DNA of 64,000 bases, taken from positions 9,260,695-9,324,694 of the forward strand of contig NC_065533.1 of the NCBI RefSeq assembly GCF_020184175.1, given 5' to 3'. The position numbers and the translations under genes are program-made. The notes under the pieces are model-generated. The model ran no database searches. It had not been told where the DNA came from and was given only the letters and a program-made list of their open reading frames with translations. Numbering within the stretch: position 1 is the stretch's first letter; each line of letters starts with the position of its first letter. Positions 12,601 to 25,910 of this stretch are shown piece after piece. This stretch comes from Aphis gossypii. Taxonomy: Eukaryota; Arthropoda; Insecta; Hemiptera; Aphididae.

Positions 12601-15000
12601 TCTTTTGAATAGGTACACATTATTACTATAATTATAATATATAAGCTTATTATTGTTTAATAATCGTATTAGTGTTGAACACGAATAAAGTATTCGTATC
12701 TCCTATACAATATAGGTAATGTATATATTATTAAATAACATTTAATGTATAGAAAACACGATATTTTTTCTTTGTTAATACACGAGTTTTGGCTTAGAAA
12801 ATTCCAAAAGTTATCGAATTTGGAGTAATGTGTTCATTTTATACAGTTAATAGAACTATATATGTTTCTCCGTAAAACTTTGCATTTGATATATTTTTAA
12901 GTCTGAAGGATACATAAACTCTAAAACCTGTGATTATTATGTCTTAGTAGTGCATACATTGGTGGTGTTATACTTGAAATTTAGTTAAGCTGGTGATTTT
13001 GAACCTACGGGAGAGTAAAATATTGTGACCGAGTATAGACATTATAAGTTATAACTGTATGTATACCTACGCCGTGACTTTACTATAAAAACGTTATAAA
13101 TTGAAAATTGTTTCACTGGTATAGTGGGCGACAGTATTTTTACGATTATTAATATATTAGTTAAATAATACAATAATAATCGTATATATATATATGCTAT
13201 AAACATTAAATAATAATAATTAAATTTGATCGCAACAATTTAAACGTAGGCATTAATTAATATTTGCATATTATACAATGTGCGCACGTGTAACGTAATT
13301 ATTCGTATCGTACCTATGTATTGCCATATAAACTTCTGAATTTGTGGATTGTTATTAATATTTGTTCTGCATAAATATATGCGTAAAATCATTTTATTTC
13401 GTAAATGTTGTTCCCAAATGATTATTCACAATATTATGTTGGAATAATTCGTCTGTTGTCAAAATGTCCACGCCCTTTATTAAATTATTTTTATATTTAT
13501 ATATAGGTACTTGAATTATACAATTGATACTGTAATGGACTCATTATGTAACTATATTTGGGTATTATTTAATTTTATTGATAATAGGTATACCTAAATT
13601 TAAATAAAAAACAAGATTCTTAAAAACTTAGTAAGTATGTATATTTCGCATTATAGCTATATAGAAAGGACGATAGTAGACTACATATTGGTGGACATCG
13701 AATTGATAATTATGTTGCACAGATTGTAAAAAAAAGTACCTAAAATTATTTTTTAGATCATTAACTATAGTGTAAGCCGTTGAGTATAAATTAATTGAGT
13801 TTTGGCCTAAATGTCCCGATATTATAATGTTCTTAAAACGGTGCTTGCTAAAATTTGGCATTTTTCATTGTTAAAATTTTTATTTTTTTAGTTCACTATA
13901 ATAATAAGTTAAGATCTTAATCTTAATCTTTAAGATAAGGTATGCATATAAAGATAAATTAACTATAGATACAATGTATACTGGACCTAACCTAACAGAA
14001 AAACACTCATTATTTCAATATCTATTAAAATATTATTTTTACATAATTTTTAGTCGAAATAAACAACATTAAAAAAATATATATGTATTGTTTAATATTT
14101 TTTTTATTTTTAAAATCAATTCATAAAAATCAAATTTTGGATGAAAAGTTTATGAGTTAATAAGTATTTAAAGCGTTAGTGAGCAGAATAGTAGACCAAC
14201 ATTTTGTGGCGTATCCCCACTTTCCAACTCTACTAAAGTTTTTATATACTTTTAACTCATAAACTATTTGTCCGAATTTTAATTATTATGTATCGAAATA
14301 CTCCGAAAAATATTCTGCTTTAGAGTATGAAATTAAAAAAGGACATTAAATTGGTAAACTACAGGTACAGTGGGAATCGAATATAATTACATTGGCTATT
14401 ATGTCGGCACTAATAAAATTACTTAACTAAGACAGCCCTGAATATTTCTCTACTATTTTTAAGTTAAAATACCTGTATAGTTATAGTAGCGATAACGCTT
14501 TAAGCTATAACGTCAACGCTATAGTTTAACGAATTAACTATACTATACGTCTATACATAACAATATTATTATTTTGTATCCACGTAATGTCTATAATTTA
14601 TCAGTAATTAGATAGGTATAATTTTATCATGTAGCTAATAATATAATTGAGAAAATGCAGTAAAGTTGATATATCACTTCGTTTTTTATTTAAGTTTTGG
14701 TAAGATTGTTTTTAATACATTTTAAAGAATTCAAAATGTCAGTTTATACATTTTCAAAACTATAGCTACTTTTATTACATCCTACCGTCTATAATAACGA
14801 ATTTCCCGGGTCTCTTGAAAGTTTTTATAACCAATTTCGACTATTATTATACTTTATATGTGGTGCAGAGTTGTAATTACGATGCAAAATTTTAGTTGCA
14901 TTATTAAAAAATGTGCAAGTCTATATTTTAAAGGCTAATTTCTTTAAAATATTAAAGCACAACTGTCGTTCAACTCAAAATGGTGATAATATTAATTATT
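9650..15000. other. AT-rich DNA without a supported gene
   Basis: No exon-like reading frames with family similarity were found on either strand. A segment at about 10900-11050 shares phrases with 33290-33370 and looks like a dispersed repeat. An imperfect inverted repeat lies at about 14128-14281. A modestly GC-richer patch at 12410-12560 is unexplained. Short ORFs such as those at 10325-10525 and 13628-13861 are unrecognised and lack supporting splice or start context. Confidence 0.45.
14128..14281. repeat. Imperfect inverted repeat (about 36-base arms)
   Basis: The left arm around 14128-14167 contains AGTTTATGAGTTAATAAGTA. The right arm around 14243-14281 reads as its imperfect reverse complement, sharing the word GTTTATGAGTTAA. 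The spacer is about 75 bases and GC-richer than the surroundings. It may be a remnant of a small DNA transposon or a snap-back structure. No target duplication was identified. Confidence 0.35.
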
Positions 15001-15009
15001 TTGATAAAT

Positions 15010-15150
15010 TAAAAGACCTCGAAGGGGCCATGAAAACGGTCTAGTTATTTTTTTCTCGTTAAAACGTGTGACGCGGAAGATTATCGTCGTCAATTCGTCA
15101 TTGCAATCGTCGATTCGCGGTGCGGCACGAACTGTATAACATCATAGTTA
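15010..15150 (+). promoter_or_regulatory. CpG-rich patch upstream of the tetraspanin gene, candidate promoter or 5' UTR exon
   Basis: This short GC- and CpG-rich stretch stands out from its AT-rich flanks, about 1.2 kb before the tetraspanin start codon. The first coding exon of that gene is preceded by a good acceptor (AG at 16300-16301), so a non-coding first exon upstream is expected. This is the best compositional candidate. No TATA box or initiator is convincing, and transcript data would be needed to confirm. Confidence 0.3.
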
Positions 15151-16310
15151 ATAGCTAACACTGCTTTCTTGAGGAATGTCCCTGAACATTATATTGTTGC
15201 CAAAGATTGTTTTTTATTTTATTTTTTTCAAATTTTGTTCGCTGGAAAACAAAATAATCAACCGATCCAACAAACCTTGGAATTTCACAAATTATATATT
15301 TACTCGAATGTAGTCAGGTACATATGTAATTTATTAAATACATTATCGTTTTATAAGTATATATAGTACGGATATACTAAAATTGTCTCCCAAAATTTTT
15401 TTTTAAACGTTACTTGAACTGACTTCCAATTTCGAAACTATCACTTATTCAAATTTCCTTTCATATCAGGTATTTTACCCTTTAATAGCCACTGATAAAT
15501 TCAACAAATCGATGGTTTGAATATTATTTAACTTTAAATATTGGTTTCATATATAAATATAATCAATCAAACTTCGTTAATACTATTAACATCGGTTAAT
15601 ACCAACTACTTCTTTTTTTAAATCGTCATCAGTCGTAGAATAAAGCATCGAAAATTTTAAAAAATAATTGAAAATGTTAGTGTTTTCAAAAGTATGAAAA
15701 ACTAATTTATTTTAATAAATAAAATTAACTATTTAAGTATAGTTAAGTTTTAATTTAATTGGATATAAATCTAAACATATCAAAAAAATTCCAGGAGATT
15801 TATACCTTTGGTTACTATAAGGTAATCTCATAATGGAAAATTATTTATTTTTCGGTGGGGGGGGGGGGTAGTTTTGCTTTCGCGGCTATTTATGGTACTG
15901 AAAATCTGCATAATATATTGTTATAAATATACTTAATATACTTAATGAATTCGACAATTAGTGATAAACTGACAACTAATGTATTTTGTTTTTAAACATC
16001 CTATTATTTGTTTGAAATGTATTAACTTTATCATATTTAAAATTTATTTAAGCGAACTAATGAAAATTATAGATAACTAATTATCAATTATGAATACAAA
16101 ATAAAATATTTTTCCTAAGAACCTAAGAAAAAAATATATTTAAACTACTTATATAAATATTCGTTAATTTATTATACCTACCTATTTACATACTTTTACC
16201 TAAGTTATATCACTGATATGCCATGTAAATATATTTATATAGTATAATGATTGTATATTAATAATAGATGTTAATAATATTACGTTTATGAAAATCAACA
16301 GGAATCCAAA

Positions 16311-19300
16311 ATGGGGTTCGGTTCTAAAGATGAATGGTGTGGAACCATTGTCAAGTACAGCATGTTTTTGTCAAATTTTATCATATTCGTAAGTATACAT
16401 TATTTTTCTTGATTACAAATTAAAATAATCGATTAAAAAAAAAAAGCTTATTTTTATATTTTTGAACATTTATGAATATTATAGATACACTATACAATAT
16501 AGGTATTTATATGTCCAAAATTAAAGGTAACATTTGTTATATTTTTTTTGAAGTTACCAAAAGAAAACAATGTTTAATATAGTTACAAAACTTTTAAATA
16601 AAAATTTTAATTGTTATGAGTACATTACTGATTACTATGTTATTATTTTATTTAAATAATAATTAAACGAGAATAAATTCAAGTTTAGAGTTAAAAATTG
16701 GTGAAATTTTATTATGTTATATTTGATAGTATCGTAATACCGTGTAACTATAATATAATAGGTATATATAAGTGCTATACCTACTTACTTTTGGGCAGAA
16801 TTATTACTTAACTGTCTTAACTCTTATTTAGTAGTTTATTCTGTTTCACAAATAGCGATATTTTCACATTAAAGCTCAACAAATAATCATAAATTTGATC
16901 ATTTTACCGCTACATGCGTTAACTAGACTTACTGTGTTATTTAAAAAAAATAATTTAATTGCTTTGATAAATTGAGTAATGCCAAAATTGATTGAAAATA
17001 TTTAGTACTTATACTATTTAAATCTGAAGTTAAATATTCCTATAATAACAATAACAATACATTTTATCTGCTCATCAAATGAATGAATTTATTTTAAATA
17101 TTGATACCTATCTAAATATCTAATACAATACATTTCCAACTTAGTTATATTAGAAAATCCATATAATAATATATACGAATAATTATTCATACAATATTTT
17201 ATGAATTGTTACCTTAGACTTTGGGCATACTTACAACTATGTTATGTACAAAACTTTAGTCAATAGAACACATTCAAATGCATATTAAATTTGTTTGCAG
17301 ATTGGAGGAATCGTATTGGTGGCCATATCAGTGTATACACTGTACGATAAGTCGTTCATCAAAGAGCTCTTGGGCACAAACTTATTCACAGGAGCAGTGT
17401 ACATATTAATCGTAGCAGGTATCCTATTATCACTTTTGTCATTCCTGGGATGCGCAGGTGCTGTCAAAGAAGTCAAGTGCATGTTACTAACGGTATGAAA
17501 AACATTCATAGATAATCAAGACGCATACGACTTTTTGTTTTCAAAAAAAAAAATAAAGATAAAAATGTTCGAGAAACCACAAATAAAATTTAGACATTTC
17601 AAATGCATATAATAACAAATTATTATAAAATGTTATTAATTGTATTGGATGGTCAGTTACAAAGAAGTATAACTAACCTCGCCTTCACTACTACGATCAC
17701 TGATTAGTTTAACAAAACAAAAACTTTAAAAGCCTAGATTCATACAATATATTCTCATTTAATTGGTTCATCAGTGAATTGTTTGTAGATCACATTTTTA
17801 CACATGAATGATTTACATAGACATTTAATATAAGATCTTGTTTCCTACTTAATTCTATATAATATATATATATTATTTCTTATACTTTTAGTGTTTACTG
17901 ATTTACGGCGTATTTAAAGATTGTAATTTACAACAGTATTTACTGTATTTTTATCATTAATAAAAAGAACCGGTGATTATAATCTGCATCCGGGTAAAAT
18001 TTTAAAAATCAATAGCTATATTTTTACAAAATTATCTTTAATGTATACTTAATTTGTTACAGCCATATAATATGAATAATTAAAATTAAAATAAGACAAG
18101 GGATTAAAAAAATATATAATTTTAAAAGTAAAATAATTACAAATATTACAAATAATAACATATTGTTGATGCATAGTCATCAATTGGAATTTGACCACTA
18201 TTATAATATTTATTAATTAAATGTAACTTTTCGCGGTTTTTTTTTTTTTTGTTTTAGAATTTTGGTATTAAAAGGGTTTATTTAAAGTGTTTAGTTTGAT
18301 ATATGTTTCTATTTGAATTTCAATCAAATAGACTTTTTATAATTAATAAGTCAAAAGTTATTAAATAATAAGTTATAATAAGTCGGGCGCAGTTTATAAA
18401 AAAAAAGGTCATTTGGGAGTCATTTATGTATGTCCAAAAGAATTTATACCTATAATTAGCTATTAGGAACTTTGTATTACACATTTAATTTTTTTTTACT
18501 CACTAACAAAAATATTTCCAATCATTAATTGAAATAAAAACTAAAAAATAAATGCGCAAATATTCCGGATTTCTGACAGATCTCCCCATTTCCCCCTTCC
18601 CCTAACAAAATCCAATTATTTTTTCGATGAATTGATAAAAATTCTTACATTAAGAGCTAAAAATATTATTTAAGTTAAGCTTTCCCTACATAAGGAATAC
18701 TCCTATGTATTTGAACATTGTTAAACTAAATGTCAGTACAGCTAATAAACAGAAGTTGTATATTATTATAATGTTTACAATTGCCTTTATATTATATATA
18801 CTATAATTATTTATCGATTACTGTTGTATTTCCGTACAGTATTTCATAATTCTGTTCATTATATTCATTGTGATGCTCGTTGGAGGGATATTATGTTATA
18901 TGTTCCGACAAAGAGTGCAGACAACTATGCAGCAAGAGATGCTCAGGACCATAAGGTTTTACGGCGATGACCGGGCCATAACTAGAGCATGGGACGACCT
19001 TCAGGAAGGAGTAAGTCGAGACCGAAAAAACATAGGAAAAATTTTCATGAAAATCGTTTTTGTATAAGACATTATTACATCCTCTTTCTTATTTCAGCTA
19101 CACTGTTGTGGCGTTACGGGCTACGATGACTGGAGACAGCACAGAATCGGCGGAATCATTCCAAGCAGCTGCTGTCAAGAGATCAACGGAAAAGTGAGTC
19201 TTACCTACGTATTACCTATATAGTTTATACTACTGTATATCATGTAAATGTGTATAAAATTAACCTTTCAATTATTTAAATAAAAATTAATATTATCATT

Positions 19301-21017
19301 TTTGTGATTGTAGATAGCGTGCTGAAAGTTCATATAAAACTTTCATAATTACAAGTTAATTTTAAAATTATTTTGGTTTTCTTTGAACGTATTACGTAAG
19401 ACGTAACCTTATATTAAAATTGTAATAAGTAGGTATTTAAGATTGCTACAAAAGTTCAAAATGTTACCTATACGCCCACAAATCACAGTATCACATTTTA
19501 CCACTTACCTATATGAAGGATTCTAGTTAAACTTCTTCTATGTAATAAATTACCATTTATCACAGAGGTATTAATAGTTCGATGGTATTTTCAGATAACA
19601 ATGTCAAATTTCACATTTTTAAACAAGCAATATGCGCGTCCGTTTTTCAAACGGAGAACTAATTTTTTTCTTTTATACAAAATTTAACTAATTCATTAGT
19701 CAATATACTTACTAATTGCATAACAATTATTAATATTATTAAATAATTGAATTATTGTCGGTCAACCAAACGAAGGTTTATTTAAAAATTAAGTTTGCCC
19801 CTCAAGAAATTAAGGGGGCATGTAAGATGCAAAACCCCCCTGCTAACCTTAGGTCTTGGCCCTTAGCCATCATAATTATTATAAACCATTAGTAACATAA
19901 TCATGATTTATTGTTATTAGAAACAACCGTGCAATTTGAGTTACCAAGCGAGCCAACAGATATACAGTACTGGCTGTCTGAACGTGACAACTGCTTTCAT
20001 GAAAGACCATGCAACTACCGTTGGAACCGTTGGTATAGCTGTGTCACTCTTTCTAGTATGTACCTGCTGATCTTACATTTAAATATTTAAACGTATAGTT
20101 ATGGTGATCAGATATAAAAATTTAAAAAAGCACATTTTAAAACTTAGCTTCTCCTCTGTCGTAATTGCCAATGCAACCCATTTGCCCATATCATAGACCA
20201 TAGGTCCTTCTACAAAAATTGTATTTTTTAAGATTATTATGTCAACTCATTAGATGTGTGTCTTTATGATAACAATTCTATGAAATTTAAGTAAACTTAA
20301 ACTTAAGTGCCTATAAATATTTTAGTTATTTTTTAAAGGTAAAATACCAAGTGTAAAATTTGAATAAATTAATAAAAAAACTTTGTTAAAATGTAGGAAA
20401 CATTGACAAATTAAATTAACTATGCTGACAACCAATTAGATTGCATTAGCTTGAACCATAAAATATAAATTAATACCAAATTATAAAAAATCATAAACAT
20501 GTAGTAACTCATAATATTTTCAAAAAAAGATTACAATTTCATATATTTAACACTATTTTTAATGACACTAGGACTTGCATAAAAAAAGAGTATTGTCCTA
20601 TGAAAAATAGTACTTCTGGTCACCATACGTATAGTACATAAATAATACAGGCACAAAGCAACTATACAATATTTGTCATTTTTGTTATTTCAATAAACAC
20701 GCCACATAGGGGAGTATGTAGCAAACTAGACATTTTTTTAATGTCTATCAATAAAATACATAATAATTATTCAAAATTTTCAGCAGATGAATTTATTGAT
20801 AATTTGTTAAAAATTTAATGTAATTTCATTGATCAAAATTAAATCTTTTTCTTAAACTCAGAAATAAATAATATATTTCGAAACCTAAGACAGTGATGAA
20901 ACTACTACTATTCCTCTATAAGACACAAAAGTAATAACTGTTACATATTTTTTTTTTTTTTTGTTTCAGTTATTTGGATTGGCATTTTCGTGTGCACTGT
21001 TCATGATGATTGTTTAG
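16311..21017 (+). CDS. Tetraspanin (Tsp74F/CD151-like subgroup), six coding exons
   Basis: A four-pass membrane scaffold that organises integrins and other proteins into microdomains. Coding exons: 16311-16388, 17301-17492, 18840-19010, 19098-19193, 19921-20055 and 20970-21017. All junctions are in phase 0 with GT..AG, giving 239 residues, a normal tetraspanin length. TM1 spans exons 1-2, TM2 follows at about residues 57-80 and ends near GCAGAVKE, and TM3 (FIILFIIFIVMLVGG) starts exon 3. The large extracellular loop carries CCG in exon 4 (LHCCGVTGYDDW), a second pair (SSCCQE), and single Cys in exon 5. TM4 spans exons 5-6. The loop is of the six-cysteine type. The motif KEVKCMLLTYF and the short basic-free C-tail recall insect Tsp74F, a subgroup call made from memory. 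The ATG follows an acceptor at 16300-16301, implying a non-coding upstream exon. Confidence 0.92.
19780..19870. repeat. G/C-run-rich fragment in tetraspanin intron 4, possible transposon end
   Basis: Intron 4 contains a short stretch with runs of G and C (AAGGGGGC near 19812 and ACCCCCC near 19836) and then CTTGGCCC near 19855. This is unlike the rest of the intron. Such runs occur near ends of some small insect DNA transposons. I could not find matching terminal repeats or a target duplication, so the assignment is weak. Confidence 0.2.
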
Positions 21018-23806
21018 AGTCATAACTGACATTTACAGATAAAGAGATCGTTGTTTTGGAAAACCATTTTGAAATAGTTATTTAAGTAGGGAGAAAAAAA
21101 GGTCATATAAATTATTTTTAACAAGTTTGCCATAAGAACCAAATCACCGTCATTGACTGCCAGTCAACAGTATAATATATATATTAAACACTATGTATAT
21201 TCATAATACCATTGGATGTGAGTCGATGACAAAATTAAAATATTTCAACAATTTGATATGTATAAAGTATAGATAATTAGTTACTTACATAATATTATAT
21301 ACTATTTAGTTAGTTAGTTAATTAAGTTTTGTTAACAAGTAAAAAAAAAAAACAATGGGTAGATGACGCAAATGGTTTTTATACCTATGTATAATATACG
21401 CACGTTATAGACGTACGTAGAATTCTTTTTTGGGGTATCTATTCAAAACGCCACCGCACCTAGGACGTTTTTAAGCCTTTAAAGTTTTTAAAATTTTGGT
21501 AAAAAAAAAATATACGTAGATAAATTTTTTAATGTAATTAAAAAATTTAGCTTTTTACTTTACTTAATAAAAGTTAAAACCTTAAACCACACTAAAATAA
21601 AATAATTTTAATGTTATAATATGATTTAACATACTTGATTATAAGTAACCGTGTGTTGTTTTAAAATAATAGTTACCTATTGGAGAATGATAATAGTGGA
21701 TAATACTATATACCCAACAGTAATAACTAAAATCACGTCAAGCTATATTCGTAAGCAATCTTGGAGAATAATAATATAATATGTTGGTAAGACAAATTTT
21801 CAAATTTAAAAACAAACTACTTTCCTATTTTCACATATTAAGACACATAAATACGATATCAGTCATACATTCACTTACTACGTCTAAACCACACAGTAGG
21901 AATATGTGTTTTGCAATTCTTATTTCTTATGAAATGTTACAAATCATTAGGTAGTAATCAGTAGGTACTTGGTACTACCACTACTAATTACTACTCACTT
22001 GGTAATCGCTAAATTTCACTTCTTTTACGTATTTCAGTCTTTATAGTTTATTTCTTCATTCGCGTTGGCTTAGAAATTTCAAATTCTACCCTATCTGTGG
22101 TAGATTTTCATTTTTTTCGTCTACATTAACAATTTATATCATGATGTATATTGTATAAAAATATATAGAAATAGATATCATACATTTTCCAGTTGCCACG
22201 TCTTGCCCGTTAAAATTAGATAGGTACGTGGGTATCTTTGAATTTTTAATCACATAGGTAATATTAATTATTATTAAATTATTAATTTATTTTCACTTTA
22301 AGTAATACATTTCTGGTAGCATTATTATTATTATGCAAGATATGTACCTACCATAATATTTTATTTTAATAATATAACTTGCATTTGACGTTTATACTCA
22401 TAGTATTTTTATTATTTTATATATATTTATATGTATAAAATAATTTCGTACTTCTTGTTTTTAATTTTATTAATTACCTATTTATTAATAAATCTATTAT
22501 AAATTATATAAATTATTATATTATATACCTGTTAAGAAAGATATATAGCCTTAAACTATATGCATGTATTTGTAAATATAAATGCCCATTTGATGGAATT
22601 GTATTCGGTCAATATTTTTGTGTAATTTAAATATCTTTAACATCCACACGGAACAAAACTACCTATATATATTTCATCGGTGCGGTAAACGTAAATATAA
22701 TTTATTAATATACCTAACGCACAACAGATTGTAATCGTCAATATAATATCGATATCGGTACACTATATTTAGTATTTACCATCATTTAAGTACGAATAAG
22801 GTACCTATTTAAAATAATATTATTATTCATTCTTGTGATCTGTAAAATATTATTTATTAGTTATAACTTATATGACGTTAATTTGAAATAAATTATAAAT
22901 ATATACATTCATATGTACAAAACATACAAAATACGTATCTTGTTTAAATTGTTATTCATATTGATAGTAATGTTATACCTACGTTATAACTCTCTTAGCA
23001 AACCTAAATGGCAAATTATTAAGTAATATTAATATTACCAGATATCTGAATACCTAGATACTATATATGTATAGTCATATTATTATTTATGTTTTTTGTT
23101 TTTAGATGTGTTAATTTTTCTTTTATAAAATGGATATAACGATATACAATATAACGGCTGTATACGAACTGAGTCCTAATAAAACCTTTTATAAAATATT
23201 GTAATTATTATACTGAAAAAAGATAAAATATAATAATGATAAAATAGCTACGGTAAAAAAAAAAAAATTCAAAATTCCGAACTATATAACAGTATGTTAT
23301 TTATATCTGGCAAAAGTCATAAAAATGATATGAACGATATCACGTAGTCGTCTCAAAATAATATGTATACATGCCTATTATTGTGGTTGGTTTTATATTT
23401 TACTCAAAATAATCCTCGGACTCAATTAGTAAAATACTTGTTTATATTCAATAAGTATATTATTTTTTTCCCGTTCAGGCGGTATTGGACTCAATTCGTA
23501 TTTTTTTTTTACAGCGTATAACCATATTACTTATAGAACCGTAAAACCTGTACCTACACATTCAACTCCTAAGCACTAATTCTTATTCCTCCTCACATTG
23601 GTGTGTACTATTAACGCTGTAATTATGAAGAACCACATTTTTGTCTACGATAGGTATCTACATCGATACTACATTTTTACTTTTTAGGTAATATGAATAT
23701 TATGATTATAACGTTTAGTTTACATTATTATTATAATTATTTTGATTATTAATATTACTGTAAAAATTAAAATTCGAAATATTTAGAGCAACGTCTATCT
23801 ATTTTA
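21018..23806. other. AT-rich intergenic DNA downstream of the tetraspanin gene
   Basis: This stretch contains the tetraspanin 3' UTR and intergenic DNA. I saw no exon on either strand, and in particular no exons that would continue the Ctr9-like gene found farther right on the minus strand. Several AATAAA-like words occur but none clearly marks the polyadenylation site. Confidence 0.5.
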
Positions 23807-25168
23807 GATTCTGAACGAAGTGATGAACGTATTGATTTTACAATAATGTGTGTTTTTTTATTTTGTGTCTGTGTATAGCAGAACTAATCGAAATAATGCT
23901 TCAATTTCAAACTTTGGGGATGGTTTCCGACGGGAAAAGTGAATATCCTTGGTACATTATAGAGGTCAAAAGCAAATATTTTCCAACAGTTTTCAAAAAA
24001 ATCGAGAAAAACAAAAAAAAAGTGACGAAAAAACGAGGATTTTTACGCAAAACCAGTTTTCGACTAAATCGATTTTTTTATATGGTTGTAATTCAAAAAC
24101 TAATCACTGTAAATACTGAAATTTTCACCAAATGTTTATGTTAGTGTTATTTATACACAGTTAAATTTTTTTTTTTTTTTAATTATTTATAGACCACTGA
24201 AATTTTCGATTTTTATGAGACTTTTTTTTTTGAAATGTTTATAAAAAAAATTTGAATGACCAAAAATACTTAAAAATTTAATACAAGATTCCTTGCGAGT
24301 TGTTCTTATTGTAGTTAAAAAAAAAAATTAAAAATCGTAAGTCACAATTTTTTTTTATAACCCTTTATAGTTCAATTCTTTACGAAATCTGTCAAAAACC
24401 CGAAAATTTGCAAGTAATTTTGAAGTTGAAAAATCATAAAATTGTTTGTGTTGATAACTAAAGATTAAAAATACAACACAAAGTTTTCCATAAGTTTTCC
24501 TTCAAGTATCTACAAAGGAAACTCGAAGCATCATTATAGAAAAAATTTTAAGTGCGTTTAAATTTTAAATTTTTATGAAATATTGTAACGATAACAATTT
24601 TTCCTCAAACGATTTTAAATATTTGTTATTATTCAAAAAATATAAGTCTTAGATACTTGAAAATTTTACCAATTATTTAGATTGGCATTTTCTTTGCATG
24701 ATTTAATTTTCAAAATATTTTGACTTTTTTCGAGCTATTTATAGACAACTGAAATTTTCAATTTTTCTGAAAATTTTTTTTTGAAGTGTCGATAAAATTT
24801 TTTTGGCCCAATAAAAATACTTGAGAATTTAATACAAAGTTTCTTATAAGTTACTCTTATAATGATTTAAAAATTATAGAATACGTAGGCACAATTTTTT
24901 TTATTAGCATTTGAAGTTCAAATATTGACAAATATTCGTCAAAATCATGAATATTTGCAAATTATTTAGTAGATATAATTCATAAAAATGTTACATAAGT
25001 ATAGCTAAGAGTTGAAAATGTAATACAAGATTTTTCATAAATTTAGCTTACAATAATTATAAAAGAACTTAAATATTGGTGTATTCAGGCCATTTAAACA
25101 TAAACCACCTTTTTCACCAACCACTGGAAATTGTATCTTAGGCTGACAAATCATCTTCGTTCAGAATC
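23807..25168. mobile_element. Repeat element bounded by inverted GATTCTGAACGAAG ends
   Basis: The left end at 23807-23826 contains GATTCTGAACGAAG followed by TGATGA. The right end at 25151-25168 is its near-exact reverse complement (TCATCTTCGTTCAGAATC), differing by a two-base gap. The interior is AT- and homopolymer-rich and contains an internal repeat of roughly 550 bp: phrases near 24190 (TAGACCACTGAAATTTTC) recur near 24741. No transposase ORF is present. It looks like a non-autonomous DNA element about 1.36 kb long. Related partial copies lie at 25528-25880 (inverted) and 8745-9420. Confidence 0.55.
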
Positions 25169-25527
25169 GTTTTTCGTGTACAATAATAACTATCATTGGA
25201 TTCAAATTTAACACTCCTATAATATGTTATAGTGATCCACACGGCACCTAATGTACAACGGAGCGGTACCCACTTCCCTGTTTTTTTTTTTATTTTAATG
25301 TACCAACAAAAATAATGTTTAATACGAATTTAAACGAAAAAAAAATTTAAAAATAGGTGCTACAGTAAAGTTATGTTAAGTTTGGTTTGAGATTAAACTC
25401 AAAAATAGCAATATAATATATTATTTTTTTGATTTTACGTGTGATATTTACAAATACTCAAATTAAATAGTTCAAAGCTAATATTTTTAAATGTTTTCTG
25501 TAGAGTTATATAGTTTTACAGTTATTG

Positions 25528-25880
25528 TGTGTGTTTTTTTTAGGACACTACAAAAAAAAATTTTTATAACAATCTAAAAATTTCAGTGGTCTATAAATAA
25601 CTCAAAAAAAAGTGAAAATTTAACTGTATATAAATAACACTAATATAAACATTTTGTGAAAATTTCAAGTATTTACAGTGATTAGTTTTTGAGTTATAAA
25701 CACATAAAAAAATTGATTTGGTCGAAAACTGGTTTTGCGTAAAAATTCTCGTTTTTCCGTCACTTTTTTTTTTGTTTTTCTCGATTTTTTTGAAAACTGT
25801 TGAAAAATGTTTACTTTTGACCTGTATTATACACCAAGGATATTCACAATGCCATCGGAAACCACCCCCAAAGTTTGAAT
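25528..25880. repeat. Partial inverted copy of the element at 23807-25168
   Basis: The sequence is the near reverse complement of roughly 23900-24230. Shared phrases include CAGTGGTCTATAAATAA, GTGAAAATTTCAAGTATTTACAGTGATTAG and the poly-T stretch between them. Together with the fuller element it forms a large imperfect palindrome with about 1.3 kb between the arms. Its inner edge lies 31 bp from the duplicated Ctr9-like block, immediately beyond the point where that gene fragment ends. Confidence 0.6.
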
Positions 25881-25910
25881 TAATAAAAAAAAAACAATCA
25901 AAAAAAAAAA

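Noticed and set aside
13628..13861. 77-codon minus-strand ORF
   Set aside because: Composition is a little more protein-like than neighbours, but no family motif or exon structure supports it.
23848..24144. 98-codon Lys/Phe-rich ORF
   Set aside because: It lies inside a non-autonomous repeat element and consists of poly-A/poly-T encoded residues; a related frame appears in the inverted copy.
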